This document shows, piece after piece, positions 18,286 to 27,199 of a stretch of DNA of 64,000 nucleotides. Numbering within the stretch: the first letter of the stretch is position 1; each line of letters starts with the position of its first letter. Under the pieces are notes generated by a model, which saw nothing but the letters and a program-made list of their open reading frames with translations, was not told the origin of the DNA and searched no databases. Made by a program: the position numbers and the translations under genes. Source of the stretch: Dyadobacter sp. CY323 (GTDB lineage: Bacteria; Bacteroidota; Bacteroidia; Cytophagales; Spirosomataceae); the NCBI RefSeq assembly GCF_021390245.1, contig NZ_JAJUXH010000010.1:248001-312000 (forward strand). The letters are read 5' to 3'.

Positions 18286-21200
18286 ATGAAACTAATTCGT
18301 TTTACTATACTCCTGTTCATTTTAGGTTTTATTGGAAGAACTGCGTCTGCGCAAAGCGTGAAATTATCGGACGAGCCGACGCAGTTTATGACCCAGTTCC
18401 GGAAACTGATGGACGGCAGCCGCAATCCGCAATACATCCGGTCCGCGGCGCAACTCGACAGTATCTGGATGTCCTCGTTCAATACGGGACAACAAATGAA
18501 GTTTACGGCTATGGTAAAAACGCAGGTTGCCAAAGGTCAGAAAGCGGGGCCGCTGCTTTTTCTTTTGACAAAAAATGCAACCTTTCTCGCCAAACAATCC
18601 CCCGAAAATCTGGATGGCTTTCTGAATGTTGCCTCAGTAGCAGGTGAAAAATCGGATGCAAAATCATTCATAAAAGTGCTCGAGACCGTCCGGACTTTGA
18701 GCGAAACCAATAAACTTTACTCCTCCAACTACAATTCACTTTATCTCCTTGGCGGGACTTACAAATATCGTTTCGATACGACTAATGCGGCAAAAGCGAA
18801 CATCGAAGCAACTGCGGCAGCTATAAACGACAGCTGGGACACGCCGGTTGATTCGAATTTTGTAATTGCTCCGAAATCCAATCCATTACCGGCTATCACC
18901 GGCGCAATCCTCGATTTGCAAAATGCGACTTTCGCGATGGTTACCGCCGGAGACTCCGTCGTTTTTGGGCCAGCGAATGGTAGTGTTTCTTTGCAAAACG
19001 GTGTTTTTGTAGGTAAAAACGGGAAATTCAACTGGCAGGCTGCGGGGGATTCGACGATTTATGCGGATCTGGATAGTTACTCTTTTAATATCAGTCAGCC
19101 AAAGTTGCTGGCGGAGAATGTGACACTGCATCACGATCAAAAACTTGCGGCGCCCATTAAAGGAACATTGGAGTATCGGGGCGTAAAGAAAATCAAAGGC
19201 CAGCCCACAGCGTATCCTCGTTTTGTTTCAAATGGCATTGACGCCCGATTGAAAGAAGACCGTAAAAACATCGATTATAAAGGTGGTTTCGCATTGATCG
19301 GTACTGAAATGTACAGTTCGTCGCTTAGCGATCTGCCGTCGACTGTGAAGGTGAAATACAAGGATAAGCTTGCATTTACGGCTTTGAGCAAGAAATTCAT
19401 TCTCAAAGATTCCGTCATTTCTTCGTCTTTTGCGCAGTATTCCATGCCTCTGGGTACTGACTCTTTGTATCATCAGGGAGTTACATTTAAATACAATGAC
19501 GATGAAGGTTTGGTAAAACTGGGACGGGCAGAAAAAACGGATTATGCGCCGCTGCCCTATCAGGACAGTTATCACAAAATGAATATCTGGTCCCAGGCTA
19601 TGCGCTGGCGTTTCCCGACCGAGAAAGTCGAGTTTCTGCGCATTGACGGAAAAACAGTAGTGCCGGTACGGCTTGAATCTCAGGATTTTTTCAAAAAAGA
19701 AAGGTTCAGGGAAATTGCCAAGGAATACGGTTCCCAGCCATTGAATATGGCGGCCAATTACGTTCAGACTACCAAAAAATCAGCGTTTCTGGCCGAGGAA
19801 CTTGCCAAACATTTTAAACAAAATCCAACCATTCTGCGCAATGCATTGCAGCGTCTGGCACTGGAAGGTTATTTCATTTACAACAAATCCACAGACGAAT
19901 TCGCATTAAGCAAAAAAGGCGTTTTGTATGTACTGGCTAATCTGGATAAAGCGGATTATGACAACTTTCAGGTTTCGTCTCAATACACTGCAAATGAAGA
20001 AGTTGCAAATGCGACCATTTACCTGCCTGACACGATGCTCACCGTTTTGGGCGTTTCGCGTTTCATTGTCAGCGACTCACTGAAGATCTACGCGATCCCG
20101 TCCGATAAAAAATTGATCATCGGCAAAAACAGGAATTTCACTTTGAATGGCCAAATGGTGGCGTCTAACTACCAGTTCCGTGGTCAAAACATCAAATTTG
20201 ACTATAATCAGTTCTTTGTCAACGTTGCTCCATCCGATTCGATCACATTTACCCCCAGAGAAAAATTTGCAAAAGGACAGAAAGGAGAAGTCGGCGGGCA
20301 CGTGAAATATGACAAAGGCGGTACCTTCTATTTAAGCGATCCTAAAAACAAGTCCGGGCTCCAAAAAGGTATTAAGAAGTCGCCGCGTTTGGTGGTGGAA
20401 AGTGGTATGACGGTGTATTTCGACCAGCCCGAACGCGGTACCGTTATTTATCCAAAAGAGGTGTTTTTCAAAATACCGAAGATCGATATGGGCGGGCTTG
20501 ATGAACGTGACGTGATTTTTGAAGGTGCATTTAATTCGAATGGCATTATTCCACCTATCAACACGATCCTGAAAAGTATGCCGGATAACTCGCTCGGTTT
20601 TGAATACAAGCCGCCGGTTACGGATATGAAGATCTATGATGGCAAAGCATTGGCACGGTTCACGGATACGCTCACCATGGATAACAGTGGTTTGCATTCA
20701 AAGGCCGTTTTGAAATACTTATCTGCCTCAATGACCGCTAAAAACGTGCTGCTCACCTCCGATTCCCTGATGGCGTCTGGCGAAGTGGCGAGCATTAAGG
20801 AAGCAACCATCGGTAAAGGTTATTTCCCGGCTGTTGACTTAAAAGATTATGCATTGAAATGGTATCCAAATGCGGATAGTATGTTCATTAACACTACTGG
20901 AAAGTCATTTTCTTTTTATAAAGGAACTACGAACCTGGAAGGAAGCTTGCTGTTGCGCTCGTCTGGACTATACGGAAGTGGTAAGTTGAAAAGAACGGAT
21001 TCCGAGCTTTCCTCGCCGGATATTAAGTTTAATAAGGATGGTTTCCTCGCAAACCGGTCGCAGTTCGCGATCAATAGCGGTGACGCAAAATCGACAAAAA
21101 AGCTGCTCACAGGTAATAATGTCAATATCGATTTTAATTTCAAAACGGGTATCGCCAATTTCCTGACGGACGAAACAGGCTTTGGAAACGATTCTTCGGG

Positions 21201-22977
21201 CATGCAAATCCCGACTGCTTCTTACCAGACTTTAATCGGCAGTGCGAAGTGGGATATGACCAAAAAGACGATCTTAATGAAAGGAATCGGCGAAACGTCG
21301 TCTTATACTTCCACCGACCCAAGCCAGGAGGGGCTTACATTCAATGGCGCTGAGGCACTTTATGACATTGAAAAAGTTTCACTGAATATCAAAGGCGTTC
21401 CATTTATTCAAACCGCCGATGTTAAGATCATCCCCGATAAAGGTTATGTCAGCGTGGATAGTAAAGGAAAGATTGCTCCATTAAAGAAAGCCCGCATTGA
21501 AATTGATACGTTAAATGTCTCCCACAGATTGCGTGATGCAGACATTCGGATTGATTCGCGTAATCATTTTGAAGGCTCGGCTACTTACCAATATATCACG
21601 GCCCGCAAAGACACATTCAACATCAAGATGCAGAATTTTGAGTTGCGGGAAATGGGTGTGGCGGATACCGGTAAAAGATCCAGAAACAATACTAATCAGG
21701 CAAATGCTGCTGTGAAGTATTACACGACGGCGCGTGCAGATGTGAAAGAAGCTGAAAACCTGATCCTTTCTCCACGCATTCAATTCAAAGGAGGCATTAA
21801 CCTTATTGCTTACGAACCTTCTTTACAACTGGATGGATTTGTAAAACCGGTGATTAAATTCAGGAAAGATTTTCAAAGTTCTTGGATCGTTTACAAGGAA
21901 TCTCCGGGCGAAACCGTCGCCATTAAGATCAATAAAGACCTTAAAAATGAGCACGAAATCCCGCTTTCGGTGGGCTTGCATTACAACGAGGCGAGAGGCA
22001 TGTACATGAGTTTCCTTTCGCCAAAAGAGTCGGATGGGGACGAAGATATCTACCTCGCGCAAGGTGCATTGAACTATGATGAGGACGCAAAGGCATTCAA
22101 GGTGAACCCGCCGCCCGGGGCAGACGGATTGATCGACGAAGCTAATGCATTGCGTTTTGATGATAAAACCGGACTTGCCAGCTTTTCGGGTGCATTTAAA
22201 ATGATTGGCGCTGACTGGCTTCAGAGTGTGGGAAGTGCGGAGGTGCAGGTGGATAGCTCCAAATTCAGCTTTAACACTATGCTTTTGATGAAGCTGCCCG
22301 CATTGGAACCGATTTCTCAACCATTGGTAGCAAAAATTGTTGAAACCAATCTGGAAGAACAAAACAGTACGGCGGCGGACGATGATTTTGAACAACTGAA
22401 TAACAAATTGTCTGCATTGATCGGCTCGAAAGCAACCGATGCCTATGCGAAACTGACCGCTGCGGGTTACAAACCGTTGTTTGAAGCATCACCGGCGTTA
22501 GATGTTCCTATGGTTTTGTCGAATGTAAATCTGCACTGGTCGGCTGCGCATCAGGCATATTATTCGCAGGGGCCGATCGGCGTGGCGCATTTCGGACGGA
22601 ATAACGTGAATGCGCAAATGGAAGGTGTGCTGGAAATTCGGCGGGGAGTTGAGGGGGACGAATTCAGTTTGTACTTACAGGCTTCCCCGGATATCTGGTA
22701 CTATTTTGACTTGAAACAAGGTGAGCTCGGCGTAGTTTCGTCGCAAGTCGATTTCAATGATCAGATTACTGCAAAATCCAAAAACGTGAAGTCGAAAGAC
22801 ATGTCGCTGGTTTCGATCGGGCCGGAGGAAAAAGATATGTTTGTGAACCGGTTTGACGATTTTTATCAACCCGCAATCAAAAAGGCGAAGCTCGTAAAAG
22901 CTACCACCAAGAAGAAAGCAGTAACGACTCCAGCAGCAGAAAAAAAGAAAAAAGTAGAGCCTACCGAAGGATTTTAA
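18286..22977 (+). CDS. Giant exported protein of unknown function (1563 aa)
   Basis: I do not recognise a family. The N-terminus MKLIRFTILLFILGF...ASAQ is a signal peptide. The first 170 residues are helical. After that the protein is largely beta-rich, with many short strands separated by Asp/Lys/Ser/Gly turns, as in long surface or periplasmic beta-solenoid or lipid-bridge-like proteins. A helical island at about 490-560 (LAEELAKHFKQNPTILRNAL followed by a short beta hairpin) looks like a winged-helix fold. The C-terminus is a Lys-rich tail (about 1530-1563). No membrane segment beyond the signal and no catalytic motif stand out. Codon use looks like that of its neighbours. It may be cotranscribed with prmA, but its leader repeat and 70-base gap leave that open. 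Confidence 0.8.
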   Translation: MKLIRFTILLFILGFIGRTASAQSVKLSDEPTQFMTQFRKLMDGSRNPQYIRSAAQLDSIWMSSFNTGQQMKFTAMVKTQVAKGQKAGPLLFLLTKNATFLAKQSPENLDGFLNVASVAGEKSDAKSFIKVLETVRTLSETNKLYSSNYNSLYLLGGTYKYRFDTTNAAKANIEATAAAINDSWDTPVDSNFVIAPKSNPLPAITGAILDLQNATFAMVTAGDSVVFGPANGSVSLQNGVFVGKNGKFNWQAAGDSTIYADLDSYSFNISQPKLLAENVTLHHDQKLAAPIKGTLEYRGVKKIKGQPTAYPRFVSNGIDARLKEDRKNIDYKGGFALIGTEMYSSSLSDLPSTVKVKYKDKLAFTALSKKFILKDSVISSSFAQYSMPLGTDSLYHQGVTFKYNDDEGLVKLGRAEKTDYAPLPYQDSYHKMNIWSQAMRWRFPTEKVEFLRIDGKTVVPVRLESQDFFKKERFREIAKEYGSQPLNMAANYVQTTKKSAFLAEELAKHFKQNPTILRNALQRLALEGYFIYNKSTDEFALSKKGVLYVLANLDKADYDNFQVSSQYTANEEVANATIYLPDTMLTVLGVSRFIVSDSLKIYAIPSDKKLIIGKNRNFTLNGQMVASNYQFRGQNIKFDYNQFFVNVAPSDSITFTPREKFAKGQKGEVGGHVKYDKGGTFYLSDPKNKSGLQKGIKKSPRLVVESGMTVYFDQPERGTVIYPKEVFFKIPKIDMGGLDERDVIFEGAFNSNGIIPPINTILKSMPDNSLGFEYKPPVTDMKIYDGKALARFTDTLTMDNSGLHSKAVLKYLSASMTAKNVLLTSDSLMASGEVASIKEATIGKGYFPAVDLKDYALKWYPNADSMFINTTGKSFSFYKGTTNLEGSLLLRSSGLYGSGKLKRTDSELSSPDIKFNKDGFLANRSQFAINSGDAKSTKKLLTGNNVNIDFNFKTGIANFLTDETGFGNDSSGMQIPTASYQTLIGSAKWDMTKKTILMKGIGETSSYTSTDPSQEGLTFNGAEALYDIEKVSLNIKGVPFIQTADVKIIPDKGYVSVDSKGKIAPLKKARIEIDTLNVSHRLRDADIRIDSRNHFEGSATYQYITARKDTFNIKMQNFELREMGVADTGKRSRNNTNQANAAVKYYTTARADVKEAENLILSPRIQFKGGINLIAYEPSLQLDGFVKPVIKFRKDFQSSWIVYKESPGETVAIKINKDLKNEHEIPLSVGLHYNEARGMYMSFLSPKESDGDEDIYLAQGALNYDEDAKAFKVNPPPGADGLIDEANALRFDDKTGLASFSGAFKMIGADWLQSVGSAEVQVDSSKFSFNTMLLMKLPALEPISQPLVAKIVETNLEEQNSTAADDDFEQLNNKLSALIGSKATDAYAKLTAAGYKPLFEASPALDVPMVLSNVNLHWSAAHQAYYSQGPIGVAHFGRNNVNAQMEGVLEIRRGVEGDEFSLYLQASPDIWYYFDLKQGELGVVSSQVDFNDQITAKSKNVKSKDMSLVSIGPEEKDMFVNRFDDFYQPAIKKAKLVKATTKKKAVTTPAAEKKKKVEPTEGF

Positions 22978-23002
22978 TCTCATTTTAAGAAATGCAATAC
23001 TT

Positions 23003-23028
23003 TATGCTACTTTTTGAAAAATAGCATA
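23003..23028. terminator. Hairpin after the giant protein gene
   Basis: TATGCTA (23003-23009) pairs with TAGCATA (23022-23028), and the T5/A5 tract inside extends the stem. There is no clear T-run afterwards, so termination is uncertain. Confidence 0.35.
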
Positions 23029-23056
23029 CATAATCGTAGTTTTACAGTCCAATTTC

Positions 23057-23086
23057 TTGCAAAATCGCTTAACTGTCGTATTTTTG
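23057..23086 (+). promoter_or_regulatory. Promoter of plsY (TTG-N19-TATTTTTG)
   Basis: TTG at 23057-23059 and TATTTTTG at 23079-23086 are 19 bases apart, matching both boxes of the Bacteroidota consensus with correct spacing. The predicted transcription start is near 23093, about 38 bases before the ATG. Confidence 0.7.
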
Positions 23087-23130
23087 AACAAAACTTATTG
23101 TAATTTAAAATAATCATTGAATAGTACAAG

Positions 23131-23790
23131 ATGAGTATTGTCTTAATAATAATTTCAGTTGTTGCTGCATATTTGTTGGGGTCGATCCCAAGTTCAGTCT
23201 GGTACGGAATAGGATACTTTGGGATTGATGTTCGCAAACAAGGAAGTGGAAATGCAGGTGCAACCAATACGTTCAGGGTTTTAGGAAAGCGTGCAGGAAC
23301 GGTTGTAATGCTGATTGACGTGATGAAAGGCTGGACAGCGACCTGCCTTGCGTCGATGCTTTTTTATATGAATGAAATTGGCGAGACTGAGTTGCTTGTC
23401 TACAAAATACTCTTCGGGATCGTTGCTATCATCGGTCACATTTTCCCTGTTTTCGTAAACTTCAAAGGTGGCAAAGGAATCGCGACGCTACTTGGAATGG
23501 TTCTCGCAATCCACCCGGAACTTGCATCGGTTTGCATTACTATCTTTATCCTGACACTCGTTGCGTCTCAATACGTTTCGCTGAGTTCTATCCTGGCGAC
23601 GTTAGCGTTTCCGGTTCTTTCCTGGCTTGGCCTGTTCGGGCATCCGGAGCCGCTGCTGATCGTTTTCGGGTTTACGATGTTCATTCTGGTTGTACTCACG
23701 CATCAGAAAAATATCGTGAGGCTACTCAATGGAAACGAAAGCCGCGTCAAGATTTTCGGCAGGTCAAAATCGCAACCCAGTCATTCGTAA
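23131..23790 (+). CDS. plsY: Glycerol-3-phosphate acyltransferase PlsY
   Basis: 219 residues with about five membrane segments. It transfers acyl groups from acyl-phosphate to glycerol-3-phosphate, the first step of membrane phospholipid synthesis. The family signatures are SIPSSVWYG near 18-26, GSGNAGATN at 38-46, and FKGGKGIAT in the third conserved loop. It has its own well-formed promoter and terminator. Confidence 0.95.
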   Translation: MSIVLIIISVVAAYLLGSIPSSVWYGIGYFGIDVRKQGSGNAGATNTFRVLGKRAGTVVMLIDVMKGWTATCLASMLFYMNEIGETELLVYKILFGIVAIIGHIFPVFVNFKGGKGIATLLGMVLAIHPELASVCITIFILTLVASQYVSLSSILATLAFPVLSWLGLFGHPEPLLIVFGFTMFILVVLTHQKNIVRLLNGNESRVKIFGRSKSQPSHS

Positions 23791-23812
23791 TCACGATTTT
23801 AAAAGAAATACC

Positions 23813-23847
23813 AACCCCTGAGGCCAGACCTTAGGGGTTATTTTTTT
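23813..23847 (+). terminator. Intrinsic terminator of plsY
   Basis: AACCCCT (23813-23819) pairs with AGGGGTT (23833-23839), and an inner AGG/CCT extends the stem. It is followed by ATTTTTTT. Confidence 0.75.
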
Positions 23848-23889
23848 ATCTTGGCTTTCCTTTCCACGTGATCGAACTAACATTAACAA

Positions 23890-25251
23890 ATGAAAAAATA
23901 CATTGAAACTAACCGCGACCGATTTTTGAATGAGCTTTTGGATTTGCTAAGAATTCCGTCGGTTAGTGCGGATTCCAAGTTCAAAGACGATATGAGAAAG
24001 GCAGCCGAATTTGTAAAGAATAGCATTTTGGATGCTGGCGCAGATAAGGCGGAGATTTACGAAACGGCGGGACATCCGGTAGTTTATGGTGAGAAAATGG
24101 TAGATCCGGCATTGCCGACTGTATTGATTTATGGACATTATGACGTTCAGCCGGCAGATCCGTATGAACTTTGGAACTCCCCCCCATTTGAACCCGTAAT
24201 TAAAAACGAACGGATTTATGCGCGAGGTTCCTGTGATGATAAAGGCCAGTTTTATATGCATATCAAAGCGTTGGAAACGATGCTGGCTACCAATTCGCTC
24301 ACTTGCAATGTGAAAATCATGATCGAAGGTGAGGAAGAGATAGGCTCGTCCAATCTTGGCGCTTTTGTAAGAGAATATAAGGAAATGCTGAAATGCGATA
24401 CGATCCTGATTTCAGATACCAGCATTATCGCGAACGATGTTCCATCCATCGAAACCGGCCTTCGGGGATTGACATACGTGGAAGTGGAAGTAGTTGGTGC
24501 AAACCGTGACCTGCATTCGGGCGTTTACGGCGGCGGCGTAGCCAACCCGATCAATGTACTTTGTGAAATGATCGCCTCGCTGAAAGATGAAAACGGGCAC
24601 ATTACCATTCCCGGTTTTTATGATACCGTCGAGGATCTTACGACTGAGCAACGCGATGCATTAAACGCAGCTCCATTTGATCTCGAGGAATATAAAAAGG
24701 ATTTGGATATCAATGATGTTTTGGGGGAAAAGGGTTATTCGACTATTGAGCGAACTTCCGTACGCCCGACGCTGGATGTAAATGGGATCTGGGGCGGATA
24801 TATTGGTGAAGGTGCCAAAACGGTTTTGCCTTCCAAAGCGAATGCTAAGATTTCAATGCGATTAGTCCCGAACCAGAACGACGATGCGATTTGTGAGTTA
24901 TTTACCAAACACTTCGAATCTATTGCGCCTGCATCTGTAAAAGTAAAAGTTATCCCGCATCACGGCGGCTTACCTTATGTTACTCCAACTGATTCGGTTG
25001 AGTACAAAGCGGCTGAAATGGCAATGGAAGAATCATTTGGCAAAAAACCGATTCCAACGCGTGGTGGCGGAAGTATCCCAATCGTCGCGCTGTTTGAGCA
25101 GGAATTGGGCCGGAAAAGTATTTTAATGGGTTTCGGGCTGGATATTGATGCATTGCATTCCCCGAATGAAAGTTACGGTTTGTTCAATTATTATAAAGGA
25201 ATTGAAACGATACCGCTGTTTTTCAAGCATTATGCGGCGTTGAAGAAATAA
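23890..25251 (+). CDS. M20 family dipeptidase
   Basis: 453 residues of the M20 dipeptidase group (carnosinase/CNDP-like). The zinc-binding sequence includes LIYGHYDVQPAD with the first His and Asp, ARGSCDDKGQFYMH with the bridging Asp, MIEGEEEIGS with the catalytic and metal-binding Glu pair, and the C-terminal MGFGLDIDALHSPNE with the last His. A central dimerisation domain (about 195-345) is present. No signal peptide is seen, so it is cytosolic. It hydrolyses di- or small peptides; the exact substrate is not known. Confidence 0.9.
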   Translation: MKKYIETNRDRFLNELLDLLRIPSVSADSKFKDDMRKAAEFVKNSILDAGADKAEIYETAGHPVVYGEKMVDPALPTVLIYGHYDVQPADPYELWNSPPFEPVIKNERIYARGSCDDKGQFYMHIKALETMLATNSLTCNVKIMIEGEEEIGSSNLGAFVREYKEMLKCDTILISDTSIIANDVPSIETGLRGLTYVEVEVVGANRDLHSGVYGGGVANPINVLCEMIASLKDENGHITIPGFYDTVEDLTTEQRDALNAAPFDLEEYKKDLDINDVLGEKGYSTIERTSVRPTLDVNGIWGGYIGEGAKTVLPSKANAKISMRLVPNQNDDAICELFTKHFESIAPASVKVKVIPHHGGLPYVTPTDSVEYKAAEMAMEESFGKKPIPTRGGGSIPIVALFEQELGRKSILMGFGLDIDALHSPNESYGLFNYYKGIETIPLFFKHYAALKK

Positions 25252-25264
25252 GCGGCCGGAGGAG

Positions 25265-25298
25265 AGACTTGCCAAGTCTTAGTAGACTTGGTAAGTCT
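25265..25298. repeat. AGACTTGCCAAGTCT palindromic repeat pair
   Basis: Two 15-base units (25265-25279 and 25284-25298) are reverse complements of one another apart from one position, with a 4-base loop. It lies between the converging M20 and TPR genes and may act as a weak terminator. A partial copy (TGCCAAGTCTT) lies at 28619-28629. Confidence 0.65.
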
Positions 25299-25307
25299 GG
25301 CGCGCCG

Positions 25308-26522
25308 CTACCGTTTCCGTCGCTGCTCCCGCTTCATTTTTTTCAGATTAGCGATTGCAGTTTTCGCTTCTCTATCCTGGCTCGATTTCTTATCCGCCTT
25401 ATCATCGGCGGTTTTATAGTATTTCAAAGCCTCGTCATAATCTTTTCGGATCTCGGCAATTTTACCCAAACCAATGAGAGATGAAATATAATAGCCTGCA
25501 TTGGTCGAGTTAGTCTGAGTAGAATACTCGATTGCTTTTTTATAAAAGCCACTCGCAGCCTCATAGTTACGGTGGTAATTCATATTGTAATACGCTAAAA
25601 CATAAGCCGCATTTCGGCCACTAACGCCCTCGTAGCCAGGCATTCCCTGAGTAATTTTATCAATGATGTTCTGAGCGGCCGTTTCAGCCTCGGCCATTTT
25701 TCCGGTTACAAATGCAGTCCGGCAGAAATACCTTTCGAAATAAGGATTGTTTGGGAAGGTCTGCCACATGTATTTTGCCATTTCATAGGCTTTACTGTGC
25801 TCATTTTCCATGCTGTAAATCTGCAATAAAAAGTACCTCGCCTCCACCCTCGTGTAGAATGCATTATTTCCTACTTTTTCAAGCTGCTGCTCCCCGAGCT
25901 TCTTGTTGCCTTTTGGAAAAAGCGCCAAAATCGGTTTCAGGATCGGATATTCTTTCGGGACCCATTCAGCGTAGTAATTATAAAGTCCATCCCCAAAAAG
26001 CAGCTCAGGAGTCAGATCGCCATTTCCTTTACATTGCTCGAAATATTTCAGAGACTTTTTTCCCGCAAAAGCTGCTTTCGTCCAACTCTCGCGCTCCGCG
26101 TACAACCTTCCTTTAAATGCATATGCAGCCGCCAGGAAAAATGCCGGCTCAACTTTATTTTTCTCCTTATCGTAAAGTTCTTCTGCAAGATTAATGGTCG
26201 AATCCATCTGAGCCAGAAAAGCTTTGTCGTGCGACTCATTTTCCGTATTTGGTACAATCTTCCACCACTCTGCGAGGCCCATTAAGAAATGTGGCATCGG
26301 ATGTTTCGGATAACGGTATTTGAGCCACCGGAACTCTGCATCTGCCTCTGCAAACTTGTAATTATAGAGCATATTAATCGCTTCGGTCGACTCAATCTGC
26401 ACGCTCGGGTTGTTGAGGACCATATCATAATTCTTGTCCAGCTCGGCCGAAGAATACAGCTGAGCAGATACAGTATGCGCTGTTAAATAGCAGAATATGA
26501 TGGTGTTAATGAGCCTTTTCAT
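25308..26522 (-). CDS. Exported tetratricopeptide-repeat protein
   Basis: 404 residues with a signal peptide (MKRLINTIIFCYLTAHTVSAQ). The mature protein is all helical, with degenerate TPR units; the clearest is near the C-terminus (YYISSLIGLGKIAEIRKDYDEALKYYKTADDKA). It ends in a very basic tail (KKMKREQRRKR). It resembles TPR scaffolds common in Bacteroidota periplasm. No partner is indicated by the neighbours; it is divergent from hpt. Confidence 0.72.
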   Translation of the reverse strand: MKRLINTIIFCYLTAHTVSAQLYSSAELDKNYDMVLNNPSVQIESTEAINMLYNYKFAEADAEFRWLKYRYPKHPMPHFLMGLAEWWKIVPNTENESHDKAFLAQMDSTINLAEELYDKEKNKVEPAFFLAAAYAFKGRLYAERESWTKAAFAGKKSLKYFEQCKGNGDLTPELLFGDGLYNYYAEWVPKEYPILKPILALFPKGNKKLGEQQLEKVGNNAFYTRVEARYFLLQIYSMENEHSKAYEMAKYMWQTFPNNPYFERYFCRTAFVTGKMAEAETAAQNIIDKITQGMPGYEGVSGRNAAYVLAYYNMNYHRNYEAASGFYKKAIEYSTQTNSTNAGYYISSLIGLGKIAEIRKDYDEALKYYKTADDKADKKSSQDREAKTAIANLKKMKREQRRKR

Positions 26523-26563
26523 AGCTTGGGTAAATCTGTCCTTTAAACGCGGGATTTTTATTT

Positions 26564-26571
26564 TACGTTTG
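26564..26571 (+). promoter_or_regulatory. -7 element TACGTTTG before hpt
   Basis: TACGTTTG matches TAnnTTTG, about 62 bases before the hpt ATG. The -33 position has TTT rather than TTG. Confidence 0.45.
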
Positions 26572-26632
26572 TCATCGACCCGGTTTTTGAAAAAAGAGTT
26601 AATATTGATCAGCTTAAGATGACACCGCCAAT

Positions 26633-27160
26633 ATGATTAACATTCTTGACAAAACATTTGTCCCTTTTATTTCCAAAGAAGAAATTGAAACCCGCATAAC
26701 CGAGCTGGCCGCGTCGATCAGCAGAGATTACAAGGACAGTTGCCCGGTTTTCCTGGTGGTTTTGAATGGGGCATTTCTATTTGCAAGTGAGCTTGTCAAG
26801 AGAATCCCATTATCCTGCGAAATTACGTTTATTCGGGTTTCATCCTATTCCAAAACAGAATCTACCGGGGAAGTAAAAGAGATTATCGGAATAGATAAGA
26901 ATCTGGCAAACCGGGACATTATCATCATTGAAGACATTGTAGATACTGGCCTCACAATGAGTCAATTAATATCGAAAGTTTGGGAAAAATCTCCAAAGTC
27001 GGTGGAAGTCGCTACATTACTGCACAAACCAGAATCGCTAAAAACACCGATCGAGTTACGTTATACCGGCTTTAAAATTGGTAACAAATTTGTGGTTGGT
27101 TATGGGCTTGATTATGATGAAATTGGCAGAAACCTGGACTCGATTTACGCTTTGGAATAA
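26633..27160 (+). CDS. hpt: Hypoxanthine phosphoribosyltransferase
   Basis: 175 residues. The PRPP-binding loop IIIIEDIVDTGLTMS is at residues 96-110 with the acidic pair E100-D101. An N-terminal LNGAFLFASEL gives the flexible-loop region and the C-terminal FVVGYGLDYDE is the typical Mg/purine site of HGPRTs. It salvages hypoxanthine (and probably guanine) to the nucleotide. It lies 39 bases upstream of the beta-CASP protein gene in the same direction. Confidence 0.92.
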   Translation: MINILDKTFVPFISKEEIETRITELAASISRDYKDSCPVFLVVLNGAFLFASELVKRIPLSCEITFIRVSSYSKTESTGEVKEIIGIDKNLANRDIIIIEDIVDTGLTMSQLISKVWEKSPKSVEVATLLHKPESLKTPIELRYTGFKIGNKFVVGYGLDYDEIGRNLDSIYALE

Positions 27161-27199
27161 ACTTACACGCCTCAAAATTCAACGACCAAACCTCTAAAT

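Noticed and set aside
21823..22395. A 190-codon minus-strand reading frame inside the giant protein gene
   Set aside because: It mirrors the codon structure of the plus-strand gene and has no family signature or own start signals.
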